Shown here: piece by piece, positions 19,280 through 28,533 of the stretch | Position numbering within the stretch: position 1 is the stretch's first letter | How the letters are laid out: each line of letters starts with the position of its first letter | Assembly: GCF_017599345.1 (NCBI RefSeq) | Contig: NZ_JAGFVL010000032.1 | Location: forward strand, 1-64,000 | Source of the DNA: Gracilibacillus suaedae | GTDB lineage: Bacteria; Bacillota; Bacilli; Bacillales; Amphibacillaceae | Direction: 5' to 3' | Length of the DNA: 64,000 nt | The notes under the pieces: generated by a model | Told to the model about the DNA's origin: nothing | Seen by the model: only the letters and a program-made list of their open reading frames with translations | Database searches by the model: none | Program-made: the position numbers and the translations under genes

Positions 19280-20764
19280 ATGAATAAAAGCAAAAAGAAT
19301 GGATATAAACTAGGAAAAACACGCAATCAAGCGAAAAAAACAAATGGGAAAAAGCGCTCCGCACTGACTAATCAAAAGGGCGGCAAATTCCAAGGTAAGC
19401 CCTCGGCAACAAATAAGCATCGAGGTAATAAGAAATTTGTAACAGCAGAGGTGACCTGCACAGGCCTGACCAATGAGGGGAAAGGTATCGTTCAATGGAA
19501 AGGAAAGCAGCTAGAGGTAGAGCATCTATTGCCAGGTGAAACGGCTGAGATTACTTTGTCCACTAGTGGGCGATATGTTAATACGGAATTGAAGCGGGTA
19601 ATCACCTCGTCTAAAGACCGAATCGAGCCAATGTGCTCCTATTTTTATGAGTGTGGCGGATGTCAGCTTCAGCATATGAACAAGGAAGCGCAAAAGCGTT
19701 TCAAACAGGAAACAATAGATCAATTGATGAAACCATTCGGTAAACCGGAACCCATTTTAACGATGGATCATCCGTACGATTACCGGAACAAGAGTCATAC
19801 AACATTTGGTCTGAATCAGGAACGGCAGATTATTGGTGGGCTATACGCTCAGAATAGTCATCAGCTTATCTCGATGGATCGGTGTCTCATTCACGATCCG
19901 AAAGCGGATGAGATATGGCAAACGATTAAGGACATGATGAAGTCCTTTAAAATGCAGCCATATAATGAAGACACTGGACGAGGCTTCCTGCGTCACGTAC
20001 TGGTGAAGGTCGGTAAAGTCAGTGGTGAAATCATGGTGGTGCTGGTTGTAGCTTCACCTATTTTTAAAGGTAAGAATAATTTTGTGAAAGCTCTAAGGAA
20101 GGCTCACCCAGAGATTACGACCATCCTCATGAATGTGAATAACCGGGATACGAGCATGGTTCTAGGTGATCAGGAGAAAGTGTTGTTCGGTAAAGGGACT
20201 ATAACTGACACTCTTTGTGGAATGAAGTTTGATATTTCCGCGAAATCCTTCTATCAGATTAATCCGGTCCAGACGGAAAAGTTATATGCAAAAGCCATTG
20301 AAATGGCCCAGTTAACTGGAAGTGAAACCGTGATTGATGCGTACTGTGGGATCGGTACAATTGGTCTGATTGCTAGTCAAAAGGCTGGCAAAGTCATTGG
20401 AGTAGAGTTGAATAAGGATGCTGTTCGAGACGCAATCCGCAATTCAAAGCGCAACGGCGTGAAAAATGCCCGTTTCTATCAAGGCGATTCCGGGGAATTC
20501 ATGATGGAGATGGCAGCACGTGGTGAGAAAGCGGATGTAGTAATTATGGATCCACCACGAAGCGGGAGTGATGAAGCGTTCTTGTCTAGTGTCGTTAAGC
20601 TTAAGCCGGAACGTATAGTTTATGTGTCCTGCAATCCGGTGACGCAGGTGCAAGATATGAAATATTTAGTACAGAACGGATATAAGGTAAAAGGGATTCA
20701 GCCAGTGGATATGTTTCCACAGACGACGCATGTAGAAAATGTAGCGGAGATAGTGTTGAAGTGA
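19280..20764 (+). CDS. rlmCD: 23S rRNA (uracil-5-)-methyltransferase RlmCD/RumA type
   Basis: 494 residues from ATG 19280, preferred over GTG 19274 because TAGGAAG lies at proper distance. A very basic Lys/Asn-rich N-terminal extension (residues 1-55) precedes a TRAM domain (EVTCTGLTNEGKGIVQ). A 4Fe-4S cysteine cluster follows (CSYFYECGGCQLQHM, then DRCLIHDP), then the SAM-binding fold (DAYCGIGTIGLIA), DPPRSG, and the catalytic Cys motif YVSCNP, ending FPQTTHVENVAEI. In Gram-positives RlmCD methylates U747 and U1939 of 23S rRNA. The basic N-terminal tail is longer than in most relatives. A strong terminator follows directly. Confidence 0.92.
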   Translation: MNKSKKNGYKLGKTRNQAKKTNGKKRSALTNQKGGKFQGKPSATNKHRGNKKFVTAEVTCTGLTNEGKGIVQWKGKQLEVEHLLPGETAEITLSTSGRYVNTELKRVITSSKDRIEPMCSYFYECGGCQLQHMNKEAQKRFKQETIDQLMKPFGKPEPILTMDHPYDYRNKSHTTFGLNQERQIIGGLYAQNSHQLISMDRCLIHDPKADEIWQTIKDMMKSFKMQPYNEDTGRGFLRHVLVKVGKVSGEIMVVLVVASPIFKGKNNFVKALRKAHPEITTILMNVNNRDTSMVLGDQEKVLFGKGTITDTLCGMKFDISAKSFYQINPVQTEKLYAKAIEMAQLTGSETVIDAYCGIGTIGLIASQKAGKVIGVELNKDAVRDAIRNSKRNGVKNARFYQGDSGEFMMEMAARGEKADVVIMDPPRSGSDEAFLSSVVKLKPERIVYVSCNPVTQVQDMKYLVQNGYKVKGIQPVDMFPQTTHVENVAEIVLK

Positions 20765-20766
20765 GA

Positions 20767-20796
20767 AGCAGGAACTTGACAGGTTCCTGCTTTTTT
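20767..20796 (+). terminator. Terminator of rlmCD
   Basis: AGCAGGAAC and GTTCCTGCT form a 9-bp stem with a short loop, followed by six T residues, two bases after the stop codon. Confidence 0.9.
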
Positions 20797-21312
20797 AAGT
20801 ATAAGCAAAATTTTGATCGAAATTCTCTAATTCGGTTAAATATTTGACGTCGATCCCCGATCAACTATATATCGATGCAGATCATAAGCAGCTGAAATAT
20901 TGGTCCAGACATTTATACGATTTTTACCTTTTAGATGTATATTTTTTTGCTAAGATTTGAACGGATTTTCATTCTCTATTTACTACCTTTTGTTCAAGTT
21001 TGTATTTAGAGTTAAATAAAAGTTGAATAATGAATATTCGGTAAATCATATCTTAACTGGTAGGATGTAGTCATTCACTACACCTTAAATCCCTCAAAAA
21101 GATAGTATAATAGAATCATCTTATAAATTAGCAAATAGTCGGTAAATGAAGAAGTAATAAATGACAAGAGAAATCTTATATTGCATAGTAGACGAAGCAA
21201 ACGTATACTGCGCAGCAACAATTATCATTTGTTTTCTTCATCAGGGTTGGGCAGGCCCTATTAAAATGAATTTGGCAGAGCCTGCTTCAGTATTTTCAAA
21301 TCGGCGTATAAA
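20797..21312. other. Intergenic region without recognisable gene
   Basis: 516 AT-rich bases. A GCAGGC/GCCTGC inverted repeat near 21250-21285 could end transcription of the oxidoreductase on the minus strand. No frame with a plausible ribosome binding site, RNA gene or repeat is seen. Confidence 0.5.
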
Positions 21313-22365
21313 TTAATTTAAACATTTTAGCTGCTCTTTTGTGTGATATGGGAAAATCTCTTGATTCGCTTTCAGACGAATAACCAAATCAGGATTGGAT
21401 ATATATAATTGTCCAAATGCAATTAGGTCTGCTTGATTTTCCTCAATGATGTCTGCCCCTTCATTAGGAGCTATATTACCAACAGCTATAAGGGTTTCCC
21501 CCCAGTATTTCCTAAATAACTCATGAAGCGATCTTTGATCATTTTTAAGGGCAACACCGTAGTTTTCTACAGAGGGATGGATAATTTTTATTCGGTGTTT
21601 GGAAAGAATCTCTGTGATAGCGTGTACCATTTCTTCAGGTTGCTCCCATACATAATCCCTATCGTCATCTTTCTTTTCTGAAACCCTGATGCTAATTCTA
21701 TTTTTAGGTACAACTTTCTTTACTTCTTTAATAATTAAATCTAAAAATCGCAGTCTATTTTGTAAGGACCCTCCAAACATGTCTTGACGAAGATTTGATT
21801 TCTCACTGATAAATTGATCAATGAGATAACCATGTGCGGCATGTATTTCAACACCGTCAAATCCAGCCTCCATTGCATTTCTTGCTGCTTGTCTATAGTC
21901 ATCGATAATTTGATATATTTCCGCCTGACTTAAAGGTTTAGGTGCTTGGAACGGTTTCCTTAATCTATGCACGTGGCCGCTAGCACTTATGGCAGATGGA
22001 GCGACAGGAGTATGCCCTTTTAAAATTTCCTGATGACTTACTCTGCCTACATGCCAAAGCTGGGCAAAAATTTTCGTTTTATGTCGATGAACTTCTCTTG
22101 TGACTTTTTTCCAACTTAGAGTTTGACGATGTGTGAATATTCCCGGAATCCCATAGGTTCCTTTGGCTGATTCATTGATGACAATTCCTTCTGTGATGAT
22201 TAAGCCGGCACCGTATCTCGCTCTTTTTCCATAATAGTCGGCAATCAACTGATTTACTTCACCGGTTTCATTATCAGCAAATCCTCTTGTCATAGGAGCC
22301 ATCACAATTCTATTATCTAATGTTAAGTTCCCGATTTTGTAATCAGAGAAGATGGAACATGTCAT
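21313..22365 (-). CDS. NADH:flavin oxidoreductase, old-yellow-enzyme family
   Basis: 350 residues from ATG 22365. The GTG at 22374 lies inside the GAGGTGA ribosome binding site, so the ATG is chosen. A single TIM-barrel FMN domain is seen: NRIVMAPMTRG, AQLWHVGRVSH, APSAISASG, the catalytic/substrate HAAHGYLIDQFIS, GGSLQNRLRF, and the phosphate-binding GNIAP...AFGQLYISNPDL. Members reduce activated C=C bonds with NAD(P)H. It is divergent from an Lrp-type regulator with a ~110-base spacer, suggesting that regulator controls it. The natural substrate is unknown. Confidence 0.88.
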   Translation of the reverse strand: MTCSIFSDYKIGNLTLDNRIVMAPMTRGFADNETGEVNQLIADYYGKRARYGAGLIITEGIVINESAKGTYGIPGIFTHRQTLSWKKVTREVHRHKTKIFAQLWHVGRVSHQEILKGHTPVAPSAISASGHVHRLRKPFQAPKPLSQAEIYQIIDDYRQAARNAMEAGFDGVEIHAAHGYLIDQFISEKSNLRQDMFGGSLQNRLRFLDLIIKEVKKVVPKNRISIRVSEKKDDDRDYVWEQPEEMVHAITEILSKHRIKIIHPSVENYGVALKNDQRSLHELFRKYWGETLIAVGNIAPNEGADIIEENQADLIAFGQLYISNPDLVIRLKANQEIFPYHTKEQLKCLN

Positions 22366-22475
22366 ATTTATCACCTCATGTAGAATTTTAAATCTATCCC
22401 GATTTGTTTACAATGGAATTATTAAGCTATATACTATGAAAAACTTTAAATTTTAAAGTAATGAGGGTGAAAGCA

Positions 22476-22892
22476 ATGTTAGATGATATCGATCATCAAA
22501 TTTTAGATTTATTAAAAAGAAATTCAAGGCTTACTTATACGGAAATCGGTAAACAAATAAGCATGTCATCTCCTGCTGTGAAAACGAGGATAGAAAGATT
22601 AGAAGATTATGTGATAAATCGTTATACGGTAGAGGTAAATCATAAAGAACTCAATAAAGGAATTCATGGTTTTGTTTTATTTAAAACAAAGAGCTGTGAA
22701 AAGTTAATGAATTATTGTAAAGAGAACAGTAATATTATTGATTTATGGAGAATTAGCGGAGAGTATAATTATATGGCTGAAGTTGTATGTACAAAGGTGG
22801 AGGAGCTAGAGCAAATCTCTAAAGATACAACGCATTATGCCTTTTCCAATATACTATCTGTTCTAGGGAATTATAAGGTTAGTGATGGTTAA
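22476..22892 (+). CDS. Lrp/AsnC-family transcriptional regulator
   Basis: 138 residues from ATG 22476; the upstream in-frame ATG 22461 overlaps the GAGGGTG ribosome binding site and is rejected. The N-terminal AsnC helix-turn-helix (DDIDHQILDLLKRNSRLTYT, then EIGKQISMSSPAVKTRIERL) spans residues 3-55. The ligand-binding RAM/ACT-like half follows, with GEYNYMAEVVC. Divergent from the oxidoreductase gene, which it likely regulates. Confidence 0.88.
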   Translation: MLDDIDHQILDLLKRNSRLTYTEIGKQISMSSPAVKTRIERLEDYVINRYTVEVNHKELNKGIHGFVLFKTKSCEKLMNYCKENSNIIDLWRISGEYNYMAEVVCTKVEELEQISKDTTHYAFSNILSVLGNYKVSDG

Positions 22893-23065
22893 AAATGATA
22901 ATTCATATCAAACAAACCTGATGCTTGAATCACTAATAATAACTTGTATTATCTCTAGTAATAGCAAATATTCATCCTCCATTTCTTAACTCGACACTTA
23001 GTGTTTAACACGAAATAGAGGGTATATTGCGCTTTAACTCATTAACTCTTTTCTACAAAAATTAA

Positions 23066-23092
23066 AGAAAAAGCAGCTAAAAAAGCTGCTTT
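23066..23092 (-). terminator. Terminator of the 50-residue protein gene
   Basis: AAGCAGCT/AGCTGCTT stem with a six-base loop. Read on the minus strand it is followed by TTTTTCTTTAATTTTT, 37 bases after the stop of the small gene at 23129. It could also end the Lrp transcript from the other side. Confidence 0.6.
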
Positions 23093-23128
23093 AAGATGAC
23101 CTGTCCTTATAAGTTAGGATTTTCCTTC

Positions 23129-23281
23129 TTAGCTTTCCTTCTTCGCTTCATTTACTCTAGGTTTTCGATATCCACCAGCAATATCTGCTTGTTTAAAGTC
23201 TTTTGCATAAATAACTTCCTGTGCGTCTGATGGTTCTTCCCCATTTCCTCCTATAGGTTGATACTGTGTTTTTTTGGACAT
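23129..23281 (-). CDS. Small hydrophilic protein, possibly YfhE-like
   Basis: 50 residues beginning MSKKTQYQPIGGNGEE and containing SDAQEVIYAKDFKQADIAGG before YRKPRVNEAKKES. The second ATG (23281) is chosen because AAAGGA lies eight bases upstream; the first ATG (23290) directly abuts it. The QEV-Y-KDFK-AD-AGG pattern recalls the short YfhE family of Bacillus, but this is a memory-based resemblance. It has its own terminator and no membrane segment. Confidence 0.6.
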   Translation of the reverse strand: MSKKTQYQPIGGNGEEPSDAQEVIYAKDFKQADIAGGYRKPRVNEAKKES

Positions 23282-23540
23282 AGTGCTCATCCTTTCTATT
23301 GGAATTGGGTTATATATATGATTTACCCATCATCATAAATTGCTAAACATAGGCTTTTCGGCAGTGTCAGGATTTCCCCGTTCATTTTTTAGTACTTTCC
23401 CGAAGACCATAAGATTTGAATTATTTAATGTAACGATTAGTTTTATTGAAAAGTGAGAGTAGTTGTGAGATAAAGGAGATAGTGGTTGATTTTAGCCCTA
23501 TACTTGTATCATATCGTTACACTCTTTAGGAGGGAAAATA

Positions 23541-24392
23541 ATGAAAGACTTGTATACAATCGGTGAAACAGCTAAATTAAATAACATATCCGTGCAGACT
23601 CTTCGCTATTACGATAGATTAGGCCTATTCCAGCCAGCACATGTCGATGGGCATAATGGTTATCGGTTTTATGATAGCAGACAATTTTTTTATCTGGATA
23701 TTATAAAATCACTTAAATACTTACAAACGCCACTGGAAGATATAAAAAAGGTTATCCAAGATTCCCCTGAAAATATGCTACTCTTTTTACACAACCAACA
23801 AAAAGCTATTGAAAGAGAAAAGGAGAGACTTCTCCAAGCGGAGCAGTTACTCTCCAAAAGAAAACGTCAATTGGCTGAGCAATTTGAAATTAGTAAAAGA
23901 AGGGAAGATAATGCCATTTACTCGCGATATATTGAAGAGCAAAAAGTATTGAAAATGGCTATTCCCGGTGGAAATCCAAATACTGAACCAAATATACTCA
24001 CACGTAAGTTAGCGGAGATTTTAGAAGATAAGAGTTCTATGATTGATAACCAGTGTGGTTATACTTATGACTTGAGAGCTTATCAAACTACTAGTCAGAT
24101 AGATTACGACTCTGTGTATTCAACGCTTTCACATCCAAATATCGAATTAAGCGGAGAAGACGCGGAAATTGAATTTGGTCTGATCGCTTCTGGAGAATAT
24201 CTCTGCATTGCTTTTGATTGGTCTCTTCAACACTACCTCCGTCATTATCATAAATTATATGATTATATTAAGGTAAACAATATAGAGACAGAAGGAAAAG
24301 TATATGAAGTTTCTGTACCTCTGAATTATAGTGCCTCTAAAGAAGATTGCTTTGTGACAGAATTAAGAGTAAAAAAGTCTTTGATAAACTAA
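23541..24392 (+). CDS. MerR-family transcriptional regulator with effector-binding domain
   Basis: 283 residues. The N-terminal MerR helix-turn-helix (YTIGETAKLNNISVQTLRYY, DRLGLFQP, NGYRFYDSRQFFYLDIIKSL) is followed by a dimerisation coiled coil (residues 80-120, KAIEREKERLLQAEQLL) and a GyrI/BmrR-like C-terminal ligand-binding domain. AGGAGG precedes the ATG. A MerR-type operator-promoter lies 38 bases downstream of its stop, in front of the flavin reductase gene, making that gene its probable target. The ligand is probably a small hydrophobic or aromatic compound, by family analogy. Confidence 0.88.
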   Translation: MKDLYTIGETAKLNNISVQTLRYYDRLGLFQPAHVDGHNGYRFYDSRQFFYLDIIKSLKYLQTPLEDIKKVIQDSPENMLLFLHNQQKAIEREKERLLQAEQLLSKRKRQLAEQFEISKRREDNAIYSRYIEEQKVLKMAIPGGNPNTEPNILTRKLAEILEDKSSMIDNQCGYTYDLRAYQTTSQIDYDSVYSTLSHPNIELSGEDAEIEFGLIASGEYLCIAFDWSLQHYLRHYHKLYDYIKVNNIETEGKVYEVSVPLNYSASKEDCFVTELRVKKSLIN

Positions 24393-24430
24393 AAACTCAG
24401 TTCGATAAAAAAAACGAGCGCTTGATCCTA

Positions 24431-24461
24431 TTGACCCTATAGTTACTATAGGGTTTACAAT
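24431..24461 (+). promoter_or_regulatory. MerR-type operator/promoter of the flavin reductase gene
   Basis: -35 TTGACC (24431-24436) and -10 TACAAT (24456-24461) are separated by 19 bases, the over-long spacer characteristic of MerR-activated promoters. The spacer holds a perfect inverted repeat, ACCCTATAGT and ACTATAGGGT around one central T (24434-24454). Confidence 0.8.
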
Positions 24462-24525
24462 GCGTTATTAGAAAGAAAGTAAGTTTATTGAAGAGAAAAA
24501 ATAATAAAAAGGAGAGATTTTGAGT

Positions 24526-25080
24526 ATGAGAACACCTGTAGAAGAAGAGATCTGGTATTCCTATCCAGGGATGGTTGCCGTCATAACAGCTCGCTATAAA
24601 GGGGCACAGAATATCATGGCCTCCGGTTGGCATACTTATTTAGGATCTAATCCGGGTATGTATGGTATATCCGTCCAAAGAAAAGCATACACCTACGATT
24701 TGATTGAGAAAAGTGGTGTGTTTGGTGTGCATTTTTTACCGGCAAAATATACTGAACTTATTCAAGCTGTTGGTACTTTCAGTGGCTCGAATGTTGATAA
24801 GTTCCAAGAATATAATATTCATTATGAGAATGGATTGAAAGCAGATATACCTATTTTGACTAGTGCTTATTTTGCTTATGAATGTGAAGTGAAAAGTATC
24901 ACTCCAGTAGCAGATCAGGAGTGGATAGTTGGAGAAGTGTTACAACGTTATCAGGATAAAGATGTGTTCTTAGATAAAGGTTTTCCTAACTTAGCTAAAC
25001 TTGACATTCCTCTTCATATTGGTGATTCCAGCTATCGTATTCTAAATGACCAAGCACTTGAGAAAGATCATCCATTTTGA
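24526..25080 (+). CDS. Flavin reductase family protein (flavoredoxin-like)
   Basis: 184 residues from ATG 24526; TTG 24520 is only three bases from GGAGAG and is rejected. The fold is the FMN-binding split barrel of the flavin reductase family: YPGMVAVITARYKGAQNIMA, SGWHTYLGSNPG, YTYDLIEKSGVFGVHFLP, FSGSNVDKF. Such proteins bind FMN and either reduce flavin with NAD(P)H or act as small oxidoreductases. Placed behind a MerR regulator and its operator, it probably responds to a chemical stress signal. Confidence 0.8.
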   Translation: MRTPVEEEIWYSYPGMVAVITARYKGAQNIMASGWHTYLGSNPGMYGISVQRKAYTYDLIEKSGVFGVHFLPAKYTELIQAVGTFSGSNVDKFQEYNIHYENGLKADIPILTSAYFAYECEVKSITPVADQEWIVGEVLQRYQDKDVFLDKGFPNLAKLDIPLHIGDSSYRILNDQALEKDHPF

Positions 25081-25128
25081 TCATAGAAATATACATGCAG
25101 TGAAAACGATAGAGAATATTAAAGAAAA

Positions 25129-25240
25129 GGGGCTGTCCCATTTTGTTGGATGTTGTCCTGGAGCTTTTTTTATATCGCCACGGAGCTTTTTATTTTTTTT
25201 CGTGGTTTTTTATCTTGAAAGGGGCTTTTGGGACAGCCCC
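25129..25240. repeat. Long inverted repeat with nested hairpin
   Basis: GGGGCTGTCCCA (25129-25140) and TGGGACAGCCCC (25229-25240) are perfect 12-bp inverted arms 88 bases apart. Inside lies a second hairpin CCACG/CGTGG (25178-25182, 25201-25205) with an extremely T-rich interior. It may end transcription of the flavin reductase gene, or be a small non-autonomous repeat. The pyrimidine-rich strand contains two GGAGCTTTTT direct repeats. Confidence 0.5.
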
Positions 25241-25297
25241 CTTACTTAACCAAACAAATTCAAAAGCTCCAAAAATAGAACAAAAACACAATAAAAC

Positions 25298-26185
25298 TTA
25301 TTCACCTACTTCTATTGGCAGGCTTTCATCGGATGACCACTCAACCATAGATCCATCATATACAGCAACATCCTCACGACCAAGTGCGAACAATGCTAAT
25401 GCATTCCATGTTGCAGCAATGCCGCCACCGCAATAGGTAATCACTTTTTTTGATTTATCTAATGCTCCGACTGGGGCAAAAAGCTCTTGTAATTTTTCCC
25501 TGTCTGGTAGGCCTTTGGTTTTCGGATCTGTAACATCGCCAAAGAAAACATTTTTACTGTTTGGAATATGCCCATTACGTGGATAAGCATTTGTTTCACC
25601 TTTAAATTCAGCAGGGGATAAACAATTAACGATTACGGTTGAACTACTATTCATTGCTTCTATCATATCTTCTTTTGATGCTAGTAGTTCAGGTCTTCGT
25701 TTCCCAGTAAAAGTAGCTTTCGGATAAGAGCCTAGTTCACTTGTCAATCGACGCTCTTCTTCTTTCCATTTTGGTAAACCACCAGCTAATATGTATACCT
25801 CATCGAAACCTTCGAGTCGGAGCTGCCACCATAGTCGCGATGCCCAATCGGAAGCTGAGAATGATGCTCCAACAACAGGCCCACGGTCATAGACAACTAC
25901 ATAGGTACCATCCCCTACACCTAATTCAGAAATTTTTTGAACAAACTCATCATGTTGAGCTGCAGTTAATGGAAGAGCTGCCTCAGGATCACTTAACTCA
26001 TGTATTAGGTCTGCGAAAACTGCACCAGGAATGTGTTCCTTCACATATTCTTCTTTTCCAGAGGAGATATCCACTCCATTTTCGTCTTGTTTCATAATCA
26101 CTGTAGCATCTAGCAATCGTAGTTTCGGGTCATTTAAATGAGACTCAAGCCAATCAGTATCAACCATTAAATGATTAATCCTCAT
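25298..26185 (-). CDS. Rhodanese-type sulfurtransferase (two-domain)
   Basis: 295 residues with tandem rhodanese domains. The first (residues ~5-140) is the usual inactive copy, with YDRGPVVGASFSASDWASRLWW and no Cys at the active position. The second (~160-290) carries C252 in the loop CGGGIAAT and ends in DGSMVEWSSD, as in thiosulfate/3-mercaptopyruvate sulfurtransferases. GGAGG lies seven bases before ATG 26185. It is cytoplasmic and transcribed alone, towards the flavin reductase gene. Whether it relates to the neighbouring sulfate-ester locus is not evident; it handles sulfane, not sulfate, sulfur. Confidence 0.88.
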   Translation of the reverse strand: MRINHLMVDTDWLESHLNDPKLRLLDATVIMKQDENGVDISSGKEEYVKEHIPGAVFADLIHELSDPEAALPLTAAQHDEFVQKISELGVGDGTYVVVYDRGPVVGASFSASDWASRLWWQLRLEGFDEVYILAGGLPKWKEEERRLTSELGSYPKATFTGKRRPELLASKEDMIEAMNSSSTVIVNCLSPAEFKGETNAYPRNGHIPNSKNVFFGDVTDPKTKGLPDREKLQELFAPVGALDKSKKVITYCGGGIAATWNALALFALGREDVAVYDGSMVEWSSDESLPIEVGE

Positions 26186-26589
26186 GTATATACCTCCAGT
26201 TAGTATTTGTTCGGGTGTCTAGAATTATCTTTTCATTTTACCATATTTCTTCACTTATAATGCAATCGAGCACACTATTTGAATGAAATTCAATCCTTCA
26301 ATCTAACTTATAGGATAAGGTCATTGCATCTACCGAAGGCAAGGAGGATAATACCTCATAGCCGTAATACATTCATGTATTTACTTTCAAATAGAAAGGA
26401 TTTTGGAATGGTCAAACTACAATTGAAGCGAAAAGTAAAAAAATATAAAATAGAAAACAATATATTGCGATTTTTGTCGATTGTTGAAATACTAAATTTC
26501 CTATACAAACGGAAAAATAATATCTGTAGATAAAGTGGAAGCGTTCTTATAATAGATAATAATAAGAAGAATAAGACAGGAGGGTAGAG
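26186..26589. other. Leader region of the catabolic locus
   Basis: 404 AT-rich bases between the divergent rhodanese and LicR-like genes. The convincing signals are a TATAAT at 26548-26553 and the overlapping cre-like site. An 84-codon frame in it has no ribosome binding site or protein-like composition. Confidence 0.5.
26536..26553 (+). promoter_or_regulatory. Candidate cre site overlapping the -10 of the LicR-like gene
   Basis: TGGAAGCGTTCTTA (26536-26549) fits 12 of 14 positions of the CcpA consensus TGWAANCGNTNWCA and overlaps a TATAAT at 26548-26553, a position expected for catabolite repression. It lies 36 bases before the regulator start. Confidence 0.5.
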
Positions 26590-28503
26590 ATGAATAAAAG
26601 GATCCAACAATTATTAAAACAATTTATCGGTAGGGAAGATCCGGTTACAAGTGACCAACTTGCAACTATACTTCAAGTATCCTCTCGTACAGTGAGAAAC
26701 GATATAAAGATATTAGAGAATGTGTTACAAAAAAATGGTGCACATATATTAGCAGAACGCGGCCAAGGCTATCAATTGCAAATAAAAGATAATTCCCTAT
26801 TCAAATCATATATTGAATCATTATTATTTGAGAAGGGGAGAGTCCCTGTTGAACCAGAAGATCGCATAAAATTTTTAGTAGAAAAATTCTTACTACAATC
26901 TGATTATATAAAAATTGAAGATTTAGTAGAAGAACTATTTGTCAGTCGATCTACTTTGCAGAAAGATTTAAAGGATGTAAAAGTTATACTAGATAAATAC
27001 AAGTTGACGCTAGAGAAAAGGCCAAATTATGGACTTAAAGTGTCAGGTGACGAGAAAAAAATACGTTATGCAATTTCGGAAGAGCTCTTTAAAAGAGATC
27101 AAATGATGCCAACAGATCAGAGTTCCAAAATGTTGCTGCCGAAGGAACAAATGGATCGTATTCAGCAAATAGTCCTCAAACACCTACGAAAGAACCAATT
27201 GAATTTATCGGATATTGCTCTTTCCAATTTAGTGGTTCATATAGCGATTGCTTGCAGGCGAATTGAACAAAACCAGTATATTACTTCGCAATCTATTAAT
27301 TATCAAGATATATTAAATACAAAGGAACATAAAATTGCAGCGGAATTATTAAATGAAGCAGAACAAGCATTACAAATTACTTTTCCTGACGCAGAAATTC
27401 ATTATGTAACCTTACATTTATTAGGAACGAAGATTTTTTTAACGGATCAAAAAAATTCATCCTTACATGACTTTGAAGATCCTATGTTAGAAACAGCTAG
27501 ATCATTAATTAATAAAGTGGACGAGCAATTGGGGTTAGGAATAAAAGAAGATAAAGAATTATTAGCAGGAATAGTTGTCCATCTTAAACCAGCTATTCAT
27601 CGCTATCGAAATGGCATGAATATTAGAAATCCTGTACTTGAAGCAATTAAAGAAAATTATCCAGTAGCATTTGAAGCAGGAGTCATTGCTGGTAAAGTGA
27701 TTGAACAAAAACAAAATATAAAGATAGATGAAAACGAAATCGGATATATTGCTTTACATTTTGGTGCAGCAATTGAAAGAACGAAGCTAGAAAAAAAACC
27801 AAAAAGATGTTTAATTGTTTGTACGACAGGGGTCGGAAGCTCGCAACTATTATTGTATAAATTACGCACAAAATTTGCAAATAAAATATCTATTTTAGGT
27901 ACGACAGAACTACACAATTTAGAACAATACGAGTCCAATGTAGATTTAATTATAAGTACTGTACCACTTCCAGATGATCTCGACATACCGTATGTAATAG
28001 TAAGTACGATTTTAGGTGAACAGGATATAAATTTAATAGAAAAACAATTGGATAATCGTTGCGAGGATATTGTAGATAAATATTTAAATCCAGCACATAT
28101 ATTCTTAAACCAGAATTTTCACTCATCTGAGGAAGTCATTCGGTTCGTAGGGAGAAAGCTGACGGAAGAAGGTTTAGTCAATGATACTTTTTCAGAATCA
28201 GTTTTAGAAAGAGAGAAAGCCGCTTCAACGAGTTATGGAAATTTAGTTGCAATTCCACATCCTTTAGTTCCACAATCTAACCGAACATTTTGGGTATTCT
28301 GTGTATTACAGAATCCTATTCAATGGGGAGAGAACTTAGTTCAATTAGTCTGCTTTCTACATGTAAGCGAAGAAAATAAAGAAGAATTAAAGCCGATGTA
28401 CCAGCACCTCATTAGTTTAGTTGATAATAAGGATATCGTACAAAAAATTATTTATTCGAAATCTCCAGAAGAGCTTTATCAAATATTGAAGGCAATTAGT
28501 TGA
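26590..28503 (+). CDS. LicR/MtlR-type PRD-containing PTS regulator
   Basis: 637 residues, the LicR length. Two N-terminal helix-turn-helix domains are visible (RIQQLLKQFIGREDPVTSDQ, LQVSSRTVRNDI; then VEELFVSRSTLQKDL). Two PRD domains follow (about 180-390), then an EIIB-like domain with the phosphorylatable Cys in IVCTTGVGSSQ and a C-terminal EIIA-like domain (about 500-637) containing IPHPL. Such proteins are activators whose activity is set by HPr- and EIIB-dependent phosphorylation. Here it precedes a lactose/cellobiose-type PTS and a GH1 enzyme, so it most likely activates that module on substrate uptake. AGGAGG is well placed before the ATG. A terminator separates it from the PTS genes. 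Confidence 0.9.
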   Translation: MNKRIQQLLKQFIGREDPVTSDQLATILQVSSRTVRNDIKILENVLQKNGAHILAERGQGYQLQIKDNSLFKSYIESLLFEKGRVPVEPEDRIKFLVEKFLLQSDYIKIEDLVEELFVSRSTLQKDLKDVKVILDKYKLTLEKRPNYGLKVSGDEKKIRYAISEELFKRDQMMPTDQSSKMLLPKEQMDRIQQIVLKHLRKNQLNLSDIALSNLVVHIAIACRRIEQNQYITSQSINYQDILNTKEHKIAAELLNEAEQALQITFPDAEIHYVTLHLLGTKIFLTDQKNSSLHDFEDPMLETARSLINKVDEQLGLGIKEDKELLAGIVVHLKPAIHRYRNGMNIRNPVLEAIKENYPVAFEAGVIAGKVIEQKQNIKIDENEIGYIALHFGAAIERTKLEKKPKRCLIVCTTGVGSSQLLLYKLRTKFANKISILGTTELHNLEQYESNVDLIISTVPLPDDLDIPYVIVSTILGEQDINLIEKQLDNRCEDIVDKYLNPAHIFLNQNFHSSEEVIRFVGRKLTEEGLVNDTFSESVLEREKAASTSYGNLVAIPHPLVPQSNRTFWVFCVLQNPIQWGENLVQLVCFLHVSEENKEELKPMYQHLISLVDNKDIVQKIIYSKSPEELYQILKAIS

Positions 28504-28504
28504 T

Positions 28505-28533
28505 AACTCAGTTTAGAACTGGGTTATTTTTTT
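28505..28533 (+). terminator. Terminator of the LicR-like gene
   Basis: AACTCAGTT/AACTGGGTT stem with a three-base loop, then ATTTTTTT. The remaining 28534-28788 is the promoter region of the PTS genes, in which I see no certain operator. Confidence 0.85.

Noticed and set aside
25298-26185. Rhodanese as part of the sulfatase locus
   Set aside because: It is on the opposite strand, separated by a 404-base spacer, and works on sulfane sulfur, not sulfate esters.
26279-26533. 84-codon frame upstream of the LicR-like gene
   Set aside because: Biased to Lys/Arg/Ile by AT-rich DNA, no ribosome binding site, overlaps the likely promoter region.
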